From Candidatus Nanoarchaeia archaeon (GTDB lineage Archaea > Nanobdellota > Nanobdellia > Woesearchaeales > UBA525), in the NCBI GenBank assembly GCA_028279755.1, contig JANQNB010000011.1:130501-194500 (forward strand): DNA of 64,000 bases, written 5' to 3'. The notes beneath the pieces are model-generated. The model made no database searches. It had not been told where the DNA came from and saw only the letters and a program-made list of their open reading frames with translations. Shown piece after piece: positions 55,639 to 62,580 of the stretch (positions are counted from its first letter, which is position 1; every line of letters starts with the position of its first letter). The position numbers were made by a program, and so were the translations under genes.

Positions 55639-55985
55639 TTCTTCCGCCTCTGTCGTCGCTGTTTCGTCGTTTTTCGCATTGCAGGGATCTTCTTCCTGAG
55701 CCCGGTGAAATAGCGGCCGAAGAGCTTGTAGAGCTTCTTCAGCTCTGTCTTTCCCGACGAGGTGAGCGTGTAGATCTTCTTGCGCCCGTCCTGAGAGAAC
55801 TTGACGAGCTTGTGCTTCCGCAGCTTTTTCAGCGCTGGATAGATCGTGCCAGGCGTCAATGTCTCGCCTTTCCGCTTGCCGATGCGTTCTGCCAATTGCT
55901 CGCCATAGAGCTTCTCCTTGCTCAATTCGTGCAGTATGAGAAAACTGAGCAGGCCTTTGAATTCGATGTGTGGATTGCGTGCCAT
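55635..55985 (-). CDS. PadR-family transcriptional regulator
   Basis: A 116-residue winged-helix protein: FKGLLSFLILHEL, YGEQLAERIGKRKGETLTPGTIYPALKKLRKHKLV, typical PadR. The C-terminal helices are basic. ATG 55985 lies 28 nt from a TATA box (AATTTAAATAC) and is preferred to the track start. TTGGTCATCCAA overlaps the BRE side of this promoter, so autoregulation is likely, and uppS downstream would be co-regulated. Confidence 0.85.
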   Translation of the reverse strand: MARNPHIEFKGLLSFLILHELSKEKLYGEQLAERIGKRKGETLTPGTIYPALKKLRKHKLVKFSQDGRKKIYTLTSSGKTELKKLYKLFGRYFTGLRKKIPAMRKTTKQRRQRRKK

Positions 55986-56021
55986 GGTGCTTCGCGCGGG
56001 AGCGTTGATGTATTTAAATTT

Positions 56022-56034
56022 ATTGGTCATCCAA
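56022..56034. promoter_or_regulatory. Candidate operator at the padR promoter
   Basis: ATTGGTCATCCAA, an inverted repeat (TTGG-N4-CCAA) just upstream of the padR TATA box. Similar sites occur at 56051, 56171, 56187 and, perfectly, at 56208-56221 (ATTGGTTATCCAAT). Confidence 0.5.
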
Positions 56035-56038
56035 GTAA

Positions 56039-56270
56039 TGATTCTTATTTATTGGTTACCCTATGTACCTCTGAAGAATATAATATAAATTATCATATTT
56101 GCTTAAAATTTTTAGAATAATATTAATGATAATATTTAGTTTTTGACTAAATATTTTAGAAGTATTATCTATTGGATACACTATCTATTGGGAATACAAC
56201 TATATTCATTGGTTATCCAATCATAAAAAGAAAGAAAAGCAAGAAATATTTCCATTTTTTCTTTTTGTCG
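56039..56270. repeat. AT-rich array with shared motifs (right array)
   Basis: An AT-rich intergenic stretch between padR and the 56811 regulator. It holds TTGCTTAAAATTTTTAGAA (56099), TTGACTAAATATTTTAGAA (56142) and the perfect inverted repeat ATTGGTTATCCAAT (56208-56221). The 19-mers and the ATTGG-N4-CCAAT site match those in the left array at 53190-53450. Confidence 0.6.
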
Positions 56271-56277
56271 ACGAGAA

Positions 56278-56811
56278 TTAAATAGCTTTTTCCGTCAACA
56301 ACTGCGCTGAAACTGATTCGTTGATGTTCAGAACGTTCTTCCGCGCCTGCAAGTCCTTGAATTTCAGGTCAAGAGAATGATAGACCTTGCCATTCACGAA
56401 GGTCTTGAGCACCGGCACGCCTTTCGACGCGATATTCAAGAGATACCGATCGACCATCTCGACAGTCAAGCCAAGGCGCTTCGCGATCTCAACAGCAGTG
56501 ATCGGGTCTTCCTGCACATAGAGGATCATGAAAACCTCTTGCTCCCGATGCGTCAGGGAAATCTCGATCTGCGCTTCCTCAGGCTCGAGCTGGAACTGGA
56601 GCGCGTCCATACGCTCCGCAAGCTTATCGAACTTTGCATCCAGCTCGGCAAGGTACTCATAACAGGCCTGGATCTCGTTCGTGTTCTGGTTGATCGCATC
56701 CAGATGCTGGGTCATCTCGTCCTTGACAGTGCCGAACGCGTGCTTCACGCCAGCGTTCATCTTCTTGAGAGAATCATACAAGCGCCGTGTCTCTTGCTGT
56801 GAAACCATCAT
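56278..56811 (-). CDS. Coiled-coil HTH regulator
   Basis: A 177-residue protein. The N-terminal ~85 residues form a coiled coil and the C-terminal part a helix-turn-helix (LTHREQEVFMILYVQEDPITAVEIAKRLGLTVEMVDRYL), reminiscent of archaeal regulators with LuxR/sigma-like HTHs. I infer DNA binding. GGGGTG precedes two in-frame ATGs (56811 and 56808); a TATA box (TTTAAAAAC) is about 35 nt upstream. The right AT-rich array lies just past its 3' end. Confidence 0.65.
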   Translation of the reverse strand: MMVSQQETRRLYDSLKKMNAGVKHAFGTVKDEMTQHLDAINQNTNEIQACYEYLAELDAKFDKLAERMDALQFQLEPEEAQIEISLTHREQEVFMILYVQEDPITAVEIAKRLGLTVEMVDRYLLNIASKGVPVLKTFVNGKVYHSLDLKFKDLQARKNVLNINESVSAQLLTEKAI

Positions 56812-56926
56812 CACCCCAACAGGTACAAGGGCCAGGAAATCGTTTTTAAAGATTCCTGTCATGAATTATGACGATTCAAGGTAGGGAAAGAAAATCTTTA
56901 TAGCAGGAAACGCGTCCCAGGAGCCG

Positions 56927-57529
56927 ATGGTGAGCAAGCAGAGCCTGGCAGTGGCGCTCTCAGAACTGGAGCAGTTCACACAGCCGGACCAGCAGCTCGA
57001 GCAATACGCCACAGACCCGAATATCGCAGCAGACCTGCTCTGGCAAGCGCATATGGCAGGACATCTGCAGGGCACAGTGATCGATCTCGGCGCAGGCACC
57101 GGCATCCTCGCCATCGGGGCAGCACTGCTCGGCGCAAACGTCATCGCAGTTGAAAAGGATGAAAAAGCTATTGAGATATGCAAGAAAAATCTCACAATAT
57201 TTGAGGGGACAGAGTCAGTAAATATTATTCAGGGTGAGATACAAAACTTCTCTGAACACGGCGATGTCGTCATCATGAATCCGCCCTTCGGCACGAAAGA
57301 ACGGCATGCTGACCGCGTGTTCCTCGAAAAAGCAGTGCAGCTCGCGCCAGTCATCTACACCATGCACAAAACGACGACAAGGAAATTCGTCGAATCCTTC
57401 TGCACAGACCATCATCTCGACATCATCTGGGAAGAAAACAAGGACTTCCCGCTCAAACGAAGCATGGACCATCACCAGAAAGACAGGGAACACATCGACG
57501 TAACGCTCTTCTGCCTTCAGAAAAGGTAA
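56927..57529 (+). CDS. METTL5-like N6-adenine RNA methyltransferase
   Basis: A 200-residue class I methyltransferase of the archaeal COG2263/METTL5 type: LEQYATDPNIAADLLWQA, motif I IDLGAGTGILAIGAAL, acidic VEKDEK, and NPPFGTK. Eukaryotic METTL5 methylates 18S rRNA adenine; an rRNA role here follows from family. Leaderless start with a TATA box (TCTTTATAG) 27 nt upstream. Its 3' end overlaps the convergent membrane-protein gene by 13 nt. Confidence 0.85.
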   Translation: MVSKQSLAVALSELEQFTQPDQQLEQYATDPNIAADLLWQAHMAGHLQGTVIDLGAGTGILAIGAALLGANVIAVEKDEKAIEICKKNLTIFEGTESVNIIQGEIQNFSEHGDVVIMNPPFGTKERHADRVFLEKAVQLAPVIYTMHKTTTRKFVESFCTDHHLDIIWEENKDFPLKRSMDHHQKDREHIDVTLFCLQKR

Positions 57530-57912
57530 TAGATCTTCGCGAGCATGATGTTCGCGACAGCATTCATGCCCATGTACAAGACATACTTGAGATCAAAGCG
57601 TTGCAGCGCGTAGTTCACCAAGGCGCCGATCACATGATACGCGATGATGATCGCAAAGAGGTTGTGGATCAGCAAAGCAAGATACCCGACAAGGATCGTG
57701 ACTGGCAGCACCAGCCAGAGGAAGCGGAGATCCTTCACGCCTGTCGCGGCATAGGCGACATTCAGGAACAAAGCGCTGACAACGATATTGTTCCCGTTCC
57801 AGGCCAGGATGGCGATCGCCGCCGGGCTGATCTCGAACGCAGAGAAATGAAACACATAGCGACCGAGAAACGCAAGCAACACGTTCAGGACGATAAACAA
57901 TACCAGGAGCAT
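57517..57912 (-). CDS. Four-helix membrane protein, unknown
   Basis: A 131-residue protein with four to five transmembrane helices and no recognised family. The track start (58074) runs far into the AAA+ gene. A TATA box (CTTAATAAAC) made partly from the AAA+ stop codon lies 26 nt upstream of ATG 57912, so I take that as a separate leaderless start. It therefore has its own promoter and need not belong to the AAA+ operon. Confidence 0.6.
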   Translation of the reverse strand: MLLVLFIVLNVLLAFLGRYVFHFSAFEISPAAIAILAWNGNNIVVSALFLNVAYAATGVKDLRFLWLVLPVTILVGYLALLIHNLFAIIIAYHVIGALVNYALQRFDLKYVLYMGMNAVANIMLAKIYYLF

Positions 57913-57937
57913 GCAATGGCGACCCAGGGCGTGTTTA

Positions 57938-59452
57938 TTAAGCTTGTCGTGCACACTCGGCATCAAACTGTGCTTGCGCCAAGAATTCCACTCGCTTGTC
58001 ATACGCCCGCAGCGAGACAGCCTCCGCAGTCTCCTGATCAAAACGCCGTTGTTTCTCAGCAAGAAAGGCGTCAATGCCGCGGATCACATCTTCAGCTGTC
58101 AATCGTTGCTCTAGCGTGTCAGACTCCACCAACAACTCAGTTTTTGCCATCGGTGCCAGCAACGCTCGCAATCCGAGATTTGTGACGACATCCTTCACGT
58201 CACGGCCTGAAAACGTGCGCGGAACCTTTCCAGGAATCAGCTGCCCGGCAGCGTATTCGCCGATTGGAAGCCAGTCATCGACCTGCGCAGCACCGTTGCA
58301 ATGGCGCTCGAACGCAAGCGCATACTCTGCAGCAGTCTGCGGCCCAGGCGCGTAGAGAATCAGCTCGCTCAGGCGACTGTCTAAGGCAGGATCAAGCTGC
58401 AAGGCATGGTTCGAGGTCGAGATGAAAAGATAATTGCCACGATCAGAAGAGAGCACGCCATCCAATTCGTTCAGGATAGCGTGCATGATATTCCGCTCCT
58501 CAGGAGAACTGCCCAAGGTTCGTCGGTCCTGAAAGATCCCGTCGATATCATCGGCAAACAGGACGTACGCAGCATTCCCTTCCCGAACCTCCTGAAACAA
58601 AGCGCGCAAGTTCTCAGCGCTCTTGCCGAAGAACGAGCTCTTGAACGCGGTCGAGACCGGCTTGAAGATGAAGGGCACGCTCATCTGCGGTTCCAGCAGC
58701 TCCTTCGCGCACGCGTACACCTGACGCACGCCAGTCGTCTTGCCAGTGCCAGGCGGCCCCTGGATGCTCACTGTCTTCGGTACGCGCAGCTGCAAAGGAT
58801 TCTCGACGCCATTGAAATGCGCGAGCCCGTAGAGCGCGCTCGAGAGCCCTTGCAGCATGTCCTCGTTTCCGACCAGAGGCTCGGTGATTCGAAATCGTGT
58901 CGTGGCAAGATGGCTGGTTTCAGCGAAGCCAGCGTAGTGCTTCTCGCCGATCGCGACAGAGAACGCGGCAGTCAAGCTCCGGAGTGGAGCATATTGTTCA
59001 TCGCTCGACGCGGAATGAGCTGCGTGTCTCAGGCCTCCGAACAAGGAGCCCAGCGCTTCATCGCCCTGCAGATAAGGCTGGAGCGCGCTGTGGAACAAGA
59101 CGCGCCGGCGGTCATACTGCTCACCGCTGAAGTCCACATGCACAGACGCCATTCCGGGTTCGAGCGTCTCGCTTGCCATCGCATGCTGGGCTGCGACACT
59201 TACTGCATACATGTCCAGGAAGCGCGTCTTGATCTCAGGCGGGAACTCGCCATTGATGGCCTGATGCATCTGCTCCCTGAGCTCATCATACACAGCGAGG
59301 AATTCCTGCAAGGCGCTTTTCTCACGTTCGCCGATCTTCAGGGGCAAGCCGCCATTCAGCTCATACTGCAGTATGCCGATAGCGCGTTGGCGTCGCTGTG
59401 CCAGCAGCGTGTCCTCTAGCTGAATAGTGTACTGGCTCCGCATCGGAATCAC
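57938..59452 (-). CDS. Classic AAA+ ATPase with unusual Walker B
   Basis: A 504-residue protein. The N-terminal ~190 residues are helical and unlike known AAA adaptors. The AAA module has Walker A GPPGTGKTT (~232-240), a pore-loop-like SSFFGKSAENLR, Walker B LFADDID (Asp where the catalytic Glu normally stands), sensor 1 STSN and Arg-finger-like DSRLSE. This is the VPS4/katanin/Cdc48 type that threads or disassembles proteins. GTGA overlaps the coiled-coil gene stop; it is the last of four coupled genes. Confidence 0.85.
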   Translation of the reverse strand: MIPMRSQYTIQLEDTLLAQRRQRAIGILQYELNGGLPLKIGEREKSALQEFLAVYDELREQMHQAINGEFPPEIKTRFLDMYAVSVAAQHAMASETLEPGMASVHVDFSGEQYDRRRVLFHSALQPYLQGDEALGSLFGGLRHAAHSASSDEQYAPLRSLTAAFSVAIGEKHYAGFAETSHLATTRFRITEPLVGNEDMLQGLSSALYGLAHFNGVENPLQLRVPKTVSIQGPPGTGKTTGVRQVYACAKELLEPQMSVPFIFKPVSTAFKSSFFGKSAENLRALFQEVREGNAAYVLFADDIDGIFQDRRTLGSSPEERNIMHAILNELDGVLSSDRGNYLFISTSNHALQLDPALDSRLSELILYAPGPQTAAEYALAFERHCNGAAQVDDWLPIGEYAAGQLIPGKVPRTFSGRDVKDVVTNLGLRALLAPMAKTELLVESDTLEQRLTAEDVIRGIDAFLAEKQRRFDQETAEAVSLRAYDKRVEFLAQAQFDAECARQA

Positions 59453-60600
59453 GCGTAGGGGATCTCCATCTCCATGATCTTCCTGCCAGCCGTCTTGGCA
59501 TTTTCCAGCCGGTCATTCTGACGCATCCGATAGCCCAGATCGTCGTCCTCAAGACCTGCCATCTTGATTCCTGATTCATACCCCGCAGTCAGTCGTTTCG
59601 GGATCGCGTCACGCACTGCCACGGTTGTCGCTTCGAACGACTTGTCCAGATCGCTCAGCACGCGCTGTGCCTGATCACGGACTCCGCCCAGGCGGATCAT
59701 AGCTTCAGGATTCAGGACCGAGAACTGGTCATCCATGTAGAGCTTGATCGAGCCTGCAAGGAGATCCATCTCTGCCCAGAAATCCATGACCTCGTCGACA
59801 AGCGGCGCGATCAGGCCGAGCATGTACCTTCCTCGCCCAATGCGGAGTTCGCTGATGCTGATGTTGTTCGCTGACAGGCGCTTGCCACGCTCATAGATGC
59901 TCCGTTCATGACGAAGCTCGCTCAGCTCGCTTCGGAACTCGTTGTGCTCGCTGCCGGCCTGTTCATAGCTCCGCACCTTCTTCTGCAGGTCTTCGATCTC
60001 GCCAGCAATAGTGATGAGCCTGCCTTCAGCGATCTCGATATCGTTCATCTGCTGCGCGACAGTGCGCTGGCTCTGCACCAGGCTGTCGATCGTCTGGTCA
60101 TAGAGCTGTTCGATCTGGGTGTTCATCTGGTCCAGCTCGCTCACCGCATCGTCCAGTTTTGTCGTCAGATGCTCCTTGAAGCGCTCGCGCACCACCGGCT
60201 TCATGCTGCTACGGTACTTTTCAGCAAAAGTCGTGCCTGCAAAGCCGAGCATCGTATCAGCGATTTCAAGACGTCTGAGGCGTCGCTGCTCTGACGGGGT
60301 GTAGAAGAATTCGGGATTCTCCGGCATGAACGCGGCGTCATACGCTCCCTGCGCTTCCTGCAAGACATCCCGGAAGCTTCGCAGTCGCTGGTTGATCTCC
60401 TCAGGACGGATCTCCGGCACTTCAGGAACAAGGACGTGGTACTGGTTCGGATTCTTCACCAAGTGCTCTGCGAGCCGTTCTTTTTCGCGCGGATTCATCC
60501 CCTTGTATTTTGGATGCAGTTCTGCGAGCCGTCCGACAAGCTCCATCGCCTCTTCCTTGCTTACCTCAGTAACAGTTCGTTCTTCCAGTGTTGGTTCCAT
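59449..60600 (-). CDS. Coiled-coil protein of the nuclease/AAA+ operon
   Basis: A 383-residue helical, charged protein. Coiled-coil segments are near residues 130-235, with a helical head before and a bundle after. No membrane helix or catalytic motif. It follows GAGGAGGGAACTCG, a strong Shine-Dalgarno, 12 nt after the nuclease-like gene. By position it may link the AAA+ motor to the nuclease; that is inference. Confidence 0.7.
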   Translation of the reverse strand: MEPTLEERTVTEVSKEEAMELVGRLAELHPKYKGMNPREKERLAEHLVKNPNQYHVLVPEVPEIRPEEINQRLRSFRDVLQEAQGAYDAAFMPENPEFFYTPSEQRRLRRLEIADTMLGFAGTTFAEKYRSSMKPVVRERFKEHLTTKLDDAVSELDQMNTQIEQLYDQTIDSLVQSQRTVAQQMNDIEIAEGRLITIAGEIEDLQKKVRSYEQAGSEHNEFRSELSELRHERSIYERGKRLSANNISISELRIGRGRYMLGLIAPLVDEVMDFWAEMDLLAGSIKLYMDDQFSVLNPEAMIRLGGVRDQAQRVLSDLDKSFEATTVAVRDAIPKRLTAGYESGIKMAGLEDDDLGYRMRQNDRLENAKTAGRKIMEMEIPYA

Positions 60601-60612
60601 CGAGTTCCCTCC

Positions 60613-61083
60613 TCATGCGATCTTTCTGAATTCCACCGGCAATCTGACGCCGGTCTGATACTGATCAATGAAGCGCGATAGTCTGTGCCTGAATCCTGGA
60701 TGATGCTTGTCGTGTGGTGCAAACCGGACCACATAGAGCCGCACGCCTGCCTTTCGCGCATAATCGATCGCGAGTGGCTGGTAGCCGTGCGTTGTCACGA
60801 CCAGCCCCTGTTCGCGGGCAATCCCGCATACGTCCAGGTCTGCAATGAACTTGGACACGTCGCGTTCGCTGGCGACCTTGTCCTCGCGATACTTGCACTC
60901 GACGTACTCGCTGATCATGAGCAGTGGCGGAACCGGGTACGCGATGTCGAACGGGATCGATCTCCGTCCCCGAGGGCGCACGATGCGTTTCCGCACTTCG
61001 TGCTCCAGCCGGACACGGACAAAGCCGTCGCGTCGGAGCAAGCCTGCAATATACTGCGCATACGGATGCGGTGGCCCCATCAC
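60613..61083 (-). CDS. PD-(D/E)xK nuclease-like protein
   Basis: A 156-residue protein matching a minimal restriction-endonuclease-like fold: helix YIAGLLRRDGF, Asp in IPFDIAY, YVECKYRED (the ExK pair), then helix and strand VTTHGYQPLAIDYARKAGVRLYVV, the layout of Mrr-like and archaeal Holliday-type nucleases. All expected acidic/Lys residues are present, so activity is plausible. ATGA overlaps the upstream membrane-anchored gene. Specificity unknown. Confidence 0.75.
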   Translation of the reverse strand: MMGPPHPYAQYIAGLLRRDGFVRVRLEHEVRKRIVRPRGRRSIPFDIAYPVPPLLMISEYVECKYREDKVASERDVSKFIADLDVCGIAREQGLVVTTHGYQPLAIDYARKAGVRLYVVRFAPHDKHHPGFRHRLSRFIDQYQTGVRLPVEFRKIA

Positions 61084-61469
61084 TTACCGCCCGGCAAGGT
61101 GTCCGCGACCTTGATCGCGAATTCCATCGAGCCAGGGTGTTGCTGATAGGTCGCGAGCAGGCGTTCTGTCGCGTCAGGCATTGGCACTTCCGCGCCGGTG
61201 CGCGCATTCGTCAGGTAGGTCTCGACAGCGCCGTGCTGATTGACACGCGCATCGATTGAGTACATGCCAGGATACTCGAGAAAGCCCTTGGCAGTCGGGT
61301 GCATCGTCATTTCCTCGAGGGCGGTCGTTGGCGCAGCCCCTTCGCGCACGCCTGCATGGTACCGGCACGAGCCGTAACCGAGGAATGCGCCTATGGCGAC
61401 TGCACCGATCACCGCTTTCTTGACAAAGCTTCGGAGCCTTCCTGTTTTTTTTGGTTGAAAACTTTCCAT
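61080..61469 (-). CDS. Membrane-anchored protein, first gene of the nuclease/AAA+ operon
   Basis: A 129-residue protein with a basic N-terminus (QPKKTGRLRSFVKK), one transmembrane helix (about residues 18-36) and a ~90-residue domain that is probably exported. No family recognised. ATG 61469 follows GGAGGTGGTGTTC; a TATA-like CTTTAAGAT lies ~40 nt upstream. It heads a four-gene chain in which three junctions overlap or nearly overlap. Confidence 0.65.
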   Translation of the reverse strand: MESFQPKKTGRLRSFVKKAVIGAVAIGAFLGYGSCRYHAGVREGAAPTTALEEMTMHPTAKGFLEYPGMYSIDARVNQHGAVETYLTNARTGAEVPMPDATERLLATYQQHPGSMEFAIKVADTLPGGK

Positions 61470-61599
61470 GAACACCACCTCCGCTGTTCATGCTGTGAGA
61501 AATCTTAAAGAGCCTTTCCGCCGATCTATTGGAAACGCTACAAGAACATGAGCAAGGTTTCCGTTATCCGGAAAGAATGCCGAGAGAGTCGCAAGCTTT

Positions 61600-62286
61600 T
61601 CAACCCAAATGCAGAATGGAGGTTTTCTTCGCTGCCTTGACGCGGATCCGCTCGCCTTCGCGCAGGGCGCGGCGATACTTGAGATTGTCAGCAGCGAGCT
61701 CAGCAGGACCGCGCAGGATCCTGACCTCGATTTTCACGTCCTCTGCAAGGAGCAGAGGCTCTTGTTCAACCGTAACGTTGTTCAACGCGAGGCCGAGGCC
61801 GTTCTCGACCGTGTCCTTCGTGATGCTGTGATAATACGCAGTGCTGCCGAACGGCGTTGCAACCACGAGCCCGTCACCGATCAAGTGTTCGAATACTTTC
61901 TTTTTGTCAATGAACACGTCGAAACGGATCGCGTGCTCCACTCCCTTGTTGCGGATGATGATGTCATTCAGGCCAAGCAGCGTGTCGTTGCCAACTTTGG
62001 CTTCCAGCTTCTTGTGTTCACTCGTGTGAAACGTGCCGTTCTTCAGGAGCTCAAGCGCGTGCGTCATCTCGTGATCATGGCATTTCTTGCAGGTCGGGCT
62101 CGCCCGCAATGGCAGTTTCGGCACGCCAGGATAGACGCGTTCAGCGTGGAGCAAGGTGCCGTCGCCGCCATACGTGATGACAAGATCGGGTTTTTTCGCA
62201 TCATAGACAAAGCCGTATTCCTTGACGTGCTTCCTGCAGAGTTGACAGGCTGCCTTATCCTTTGAGACAATCGCGATACGTTTCAT
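61600..62286 (-). CDS. nadK: NAD kinase
   Basis: A 228-residue NAD kinase of compact archaeal type. VITYGGDGTLLHAE at ~37-50 carries the conserved GGDG; NDIIIRN and TPFGSTAYYHS (substrate site) follow. It phosphorylates NAD to NADP. Two CxxC pairs (CQLC near 14-17; CKKC near 63-66) are unusual for the family and could bind zinc. ATG 62286 lies only 3 nt after the 3' end of a tRNA-Ser-like remnant, with no TATA box in the expected place. Confidence 0.9.
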   Translation of the reverse strand: MKRIAIVSKDKAACQLCRKHVKEYGFVYDAKKPDLVITYGGDGTLLHAERVYPGVPKLPLRASPTCKKCHDHEMTHALELLKNGTFHTSEHKKLEAKVGNDTLLGLNDIIIRNKGVEHAIRFDVFIDKKKVFEHLIGDGLVVATPFGSTAYYHSITKDTVENGLGLALNNVTVEQEPLLLAEDVKIEVRILRGPAELAADNLKYRRALREGERIRVKAAKKTSILHLG

Positions 62287-62380
62287 CGACGCCAGCACCC
62301 GGATTCGAACCGGAACAACCTCGAGCGAAGCTCTCGGAGCCCCGCTTCGAACCAGCACAGTGGAAGGGTGCAAGACCCTT
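62286..62380 (-). pseudogene. Partial tRNA-Ser 3' copy abutting nadK
   Basis: On the minus strand this ends CCGGTTCGAATCCGGGTGCTGGCGTCG, the same T arm, acceptor strand and discriminator as the intact tRNA-Ser (28-bp direct repeat, 62286-62313 and 62380-62407). A variable-arm-like hairpin (GAGC-TTC-GCTC) precedes it, but no matching 5' acceptor follows the intact gene. It is a remnant or a 3' half. Confidence 0.65.
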
Positions 62381-62383
62381 CGA

Positions 62384-62487
62384 CGCCAGCACCCGGATTC
62401 GAACCGGGAATTCCCGAAGGAACCGGTTCTCACGCGTCCTTGCGGACAGTTCGAGACCGGCGCAATACCAGGTTATGCGATACTGGC
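62384..62487 (-). tRNA. tRNA-Ser (CGA) with a ~21-nt anticodon-loop intron
   Basis: A 104-nt class II tRNA: acceptor GCCAGTA/TGCTGGC, discriminator G, D arm GCA..CCTGGTA..TGC, anticodon stem CCGGT/ACCGG, long variable arm TTCC-TTCG-GGAA and T arm CCCGGTTCGAATCCGGG. The anticodon loop region is 28 nt, implying a 21-nt intron with a GTCC-GCAA-GGAC hairpin. Splicing leaves a CTCGA loop start, hence anticodon CGA. Discriminator G and long variable arm fit Ser. Confidence 0.8.
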
Positions 62488-62504
62488 AAAACTTGTTTTG
62501 CCAG
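62483..62504. repeat. Perfect 10-bp inverted repeat at the tRNA-Ser 5' end
   Basis: CTGGCAAAAC-TT-GTTTTGCCAG. Its left arm includes the first bases of the intact tRNA-Ser. It separates the intact gene from the partial 5' copy and could affect 5' processing. Confidence 0.6.
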
Positions 62505-62544
62505 GAGCGCGCTGGGAACGATAGTGACCAGATGCGATACTGGC
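62505..62544 (-). pseudogene. Partial tRNA-Ser 5' copy
   Basis: GCCAGTATCGCATCTGG at the start repeats the first 13 nt of the intact tRNA-Ser (15-bp direct repeat in the genome, 62475-62489 and 62532-62546), then diverges. It sits at the right distance (about 30 nt) from the only good TATA box (62569-62580), which suggests that it was once the 5' end of the transcribed tRNA. Confidence 0.55.
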
Positions 62545-62568
62545 AAGTAAGAAACGAGATGAAGAAGG

Positions 62569-62580
62569 TGTTTAAAAGCT
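62569..62580 (-). promoter_or_regulatory. TATA box of the tRNA-Ser locus
   Basis: GCTTTTAAACAC on the minus strand. No other TATA box occurs before the intact tRNA or nadK, so both may be transcribed from here. Confidence 0.5.
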
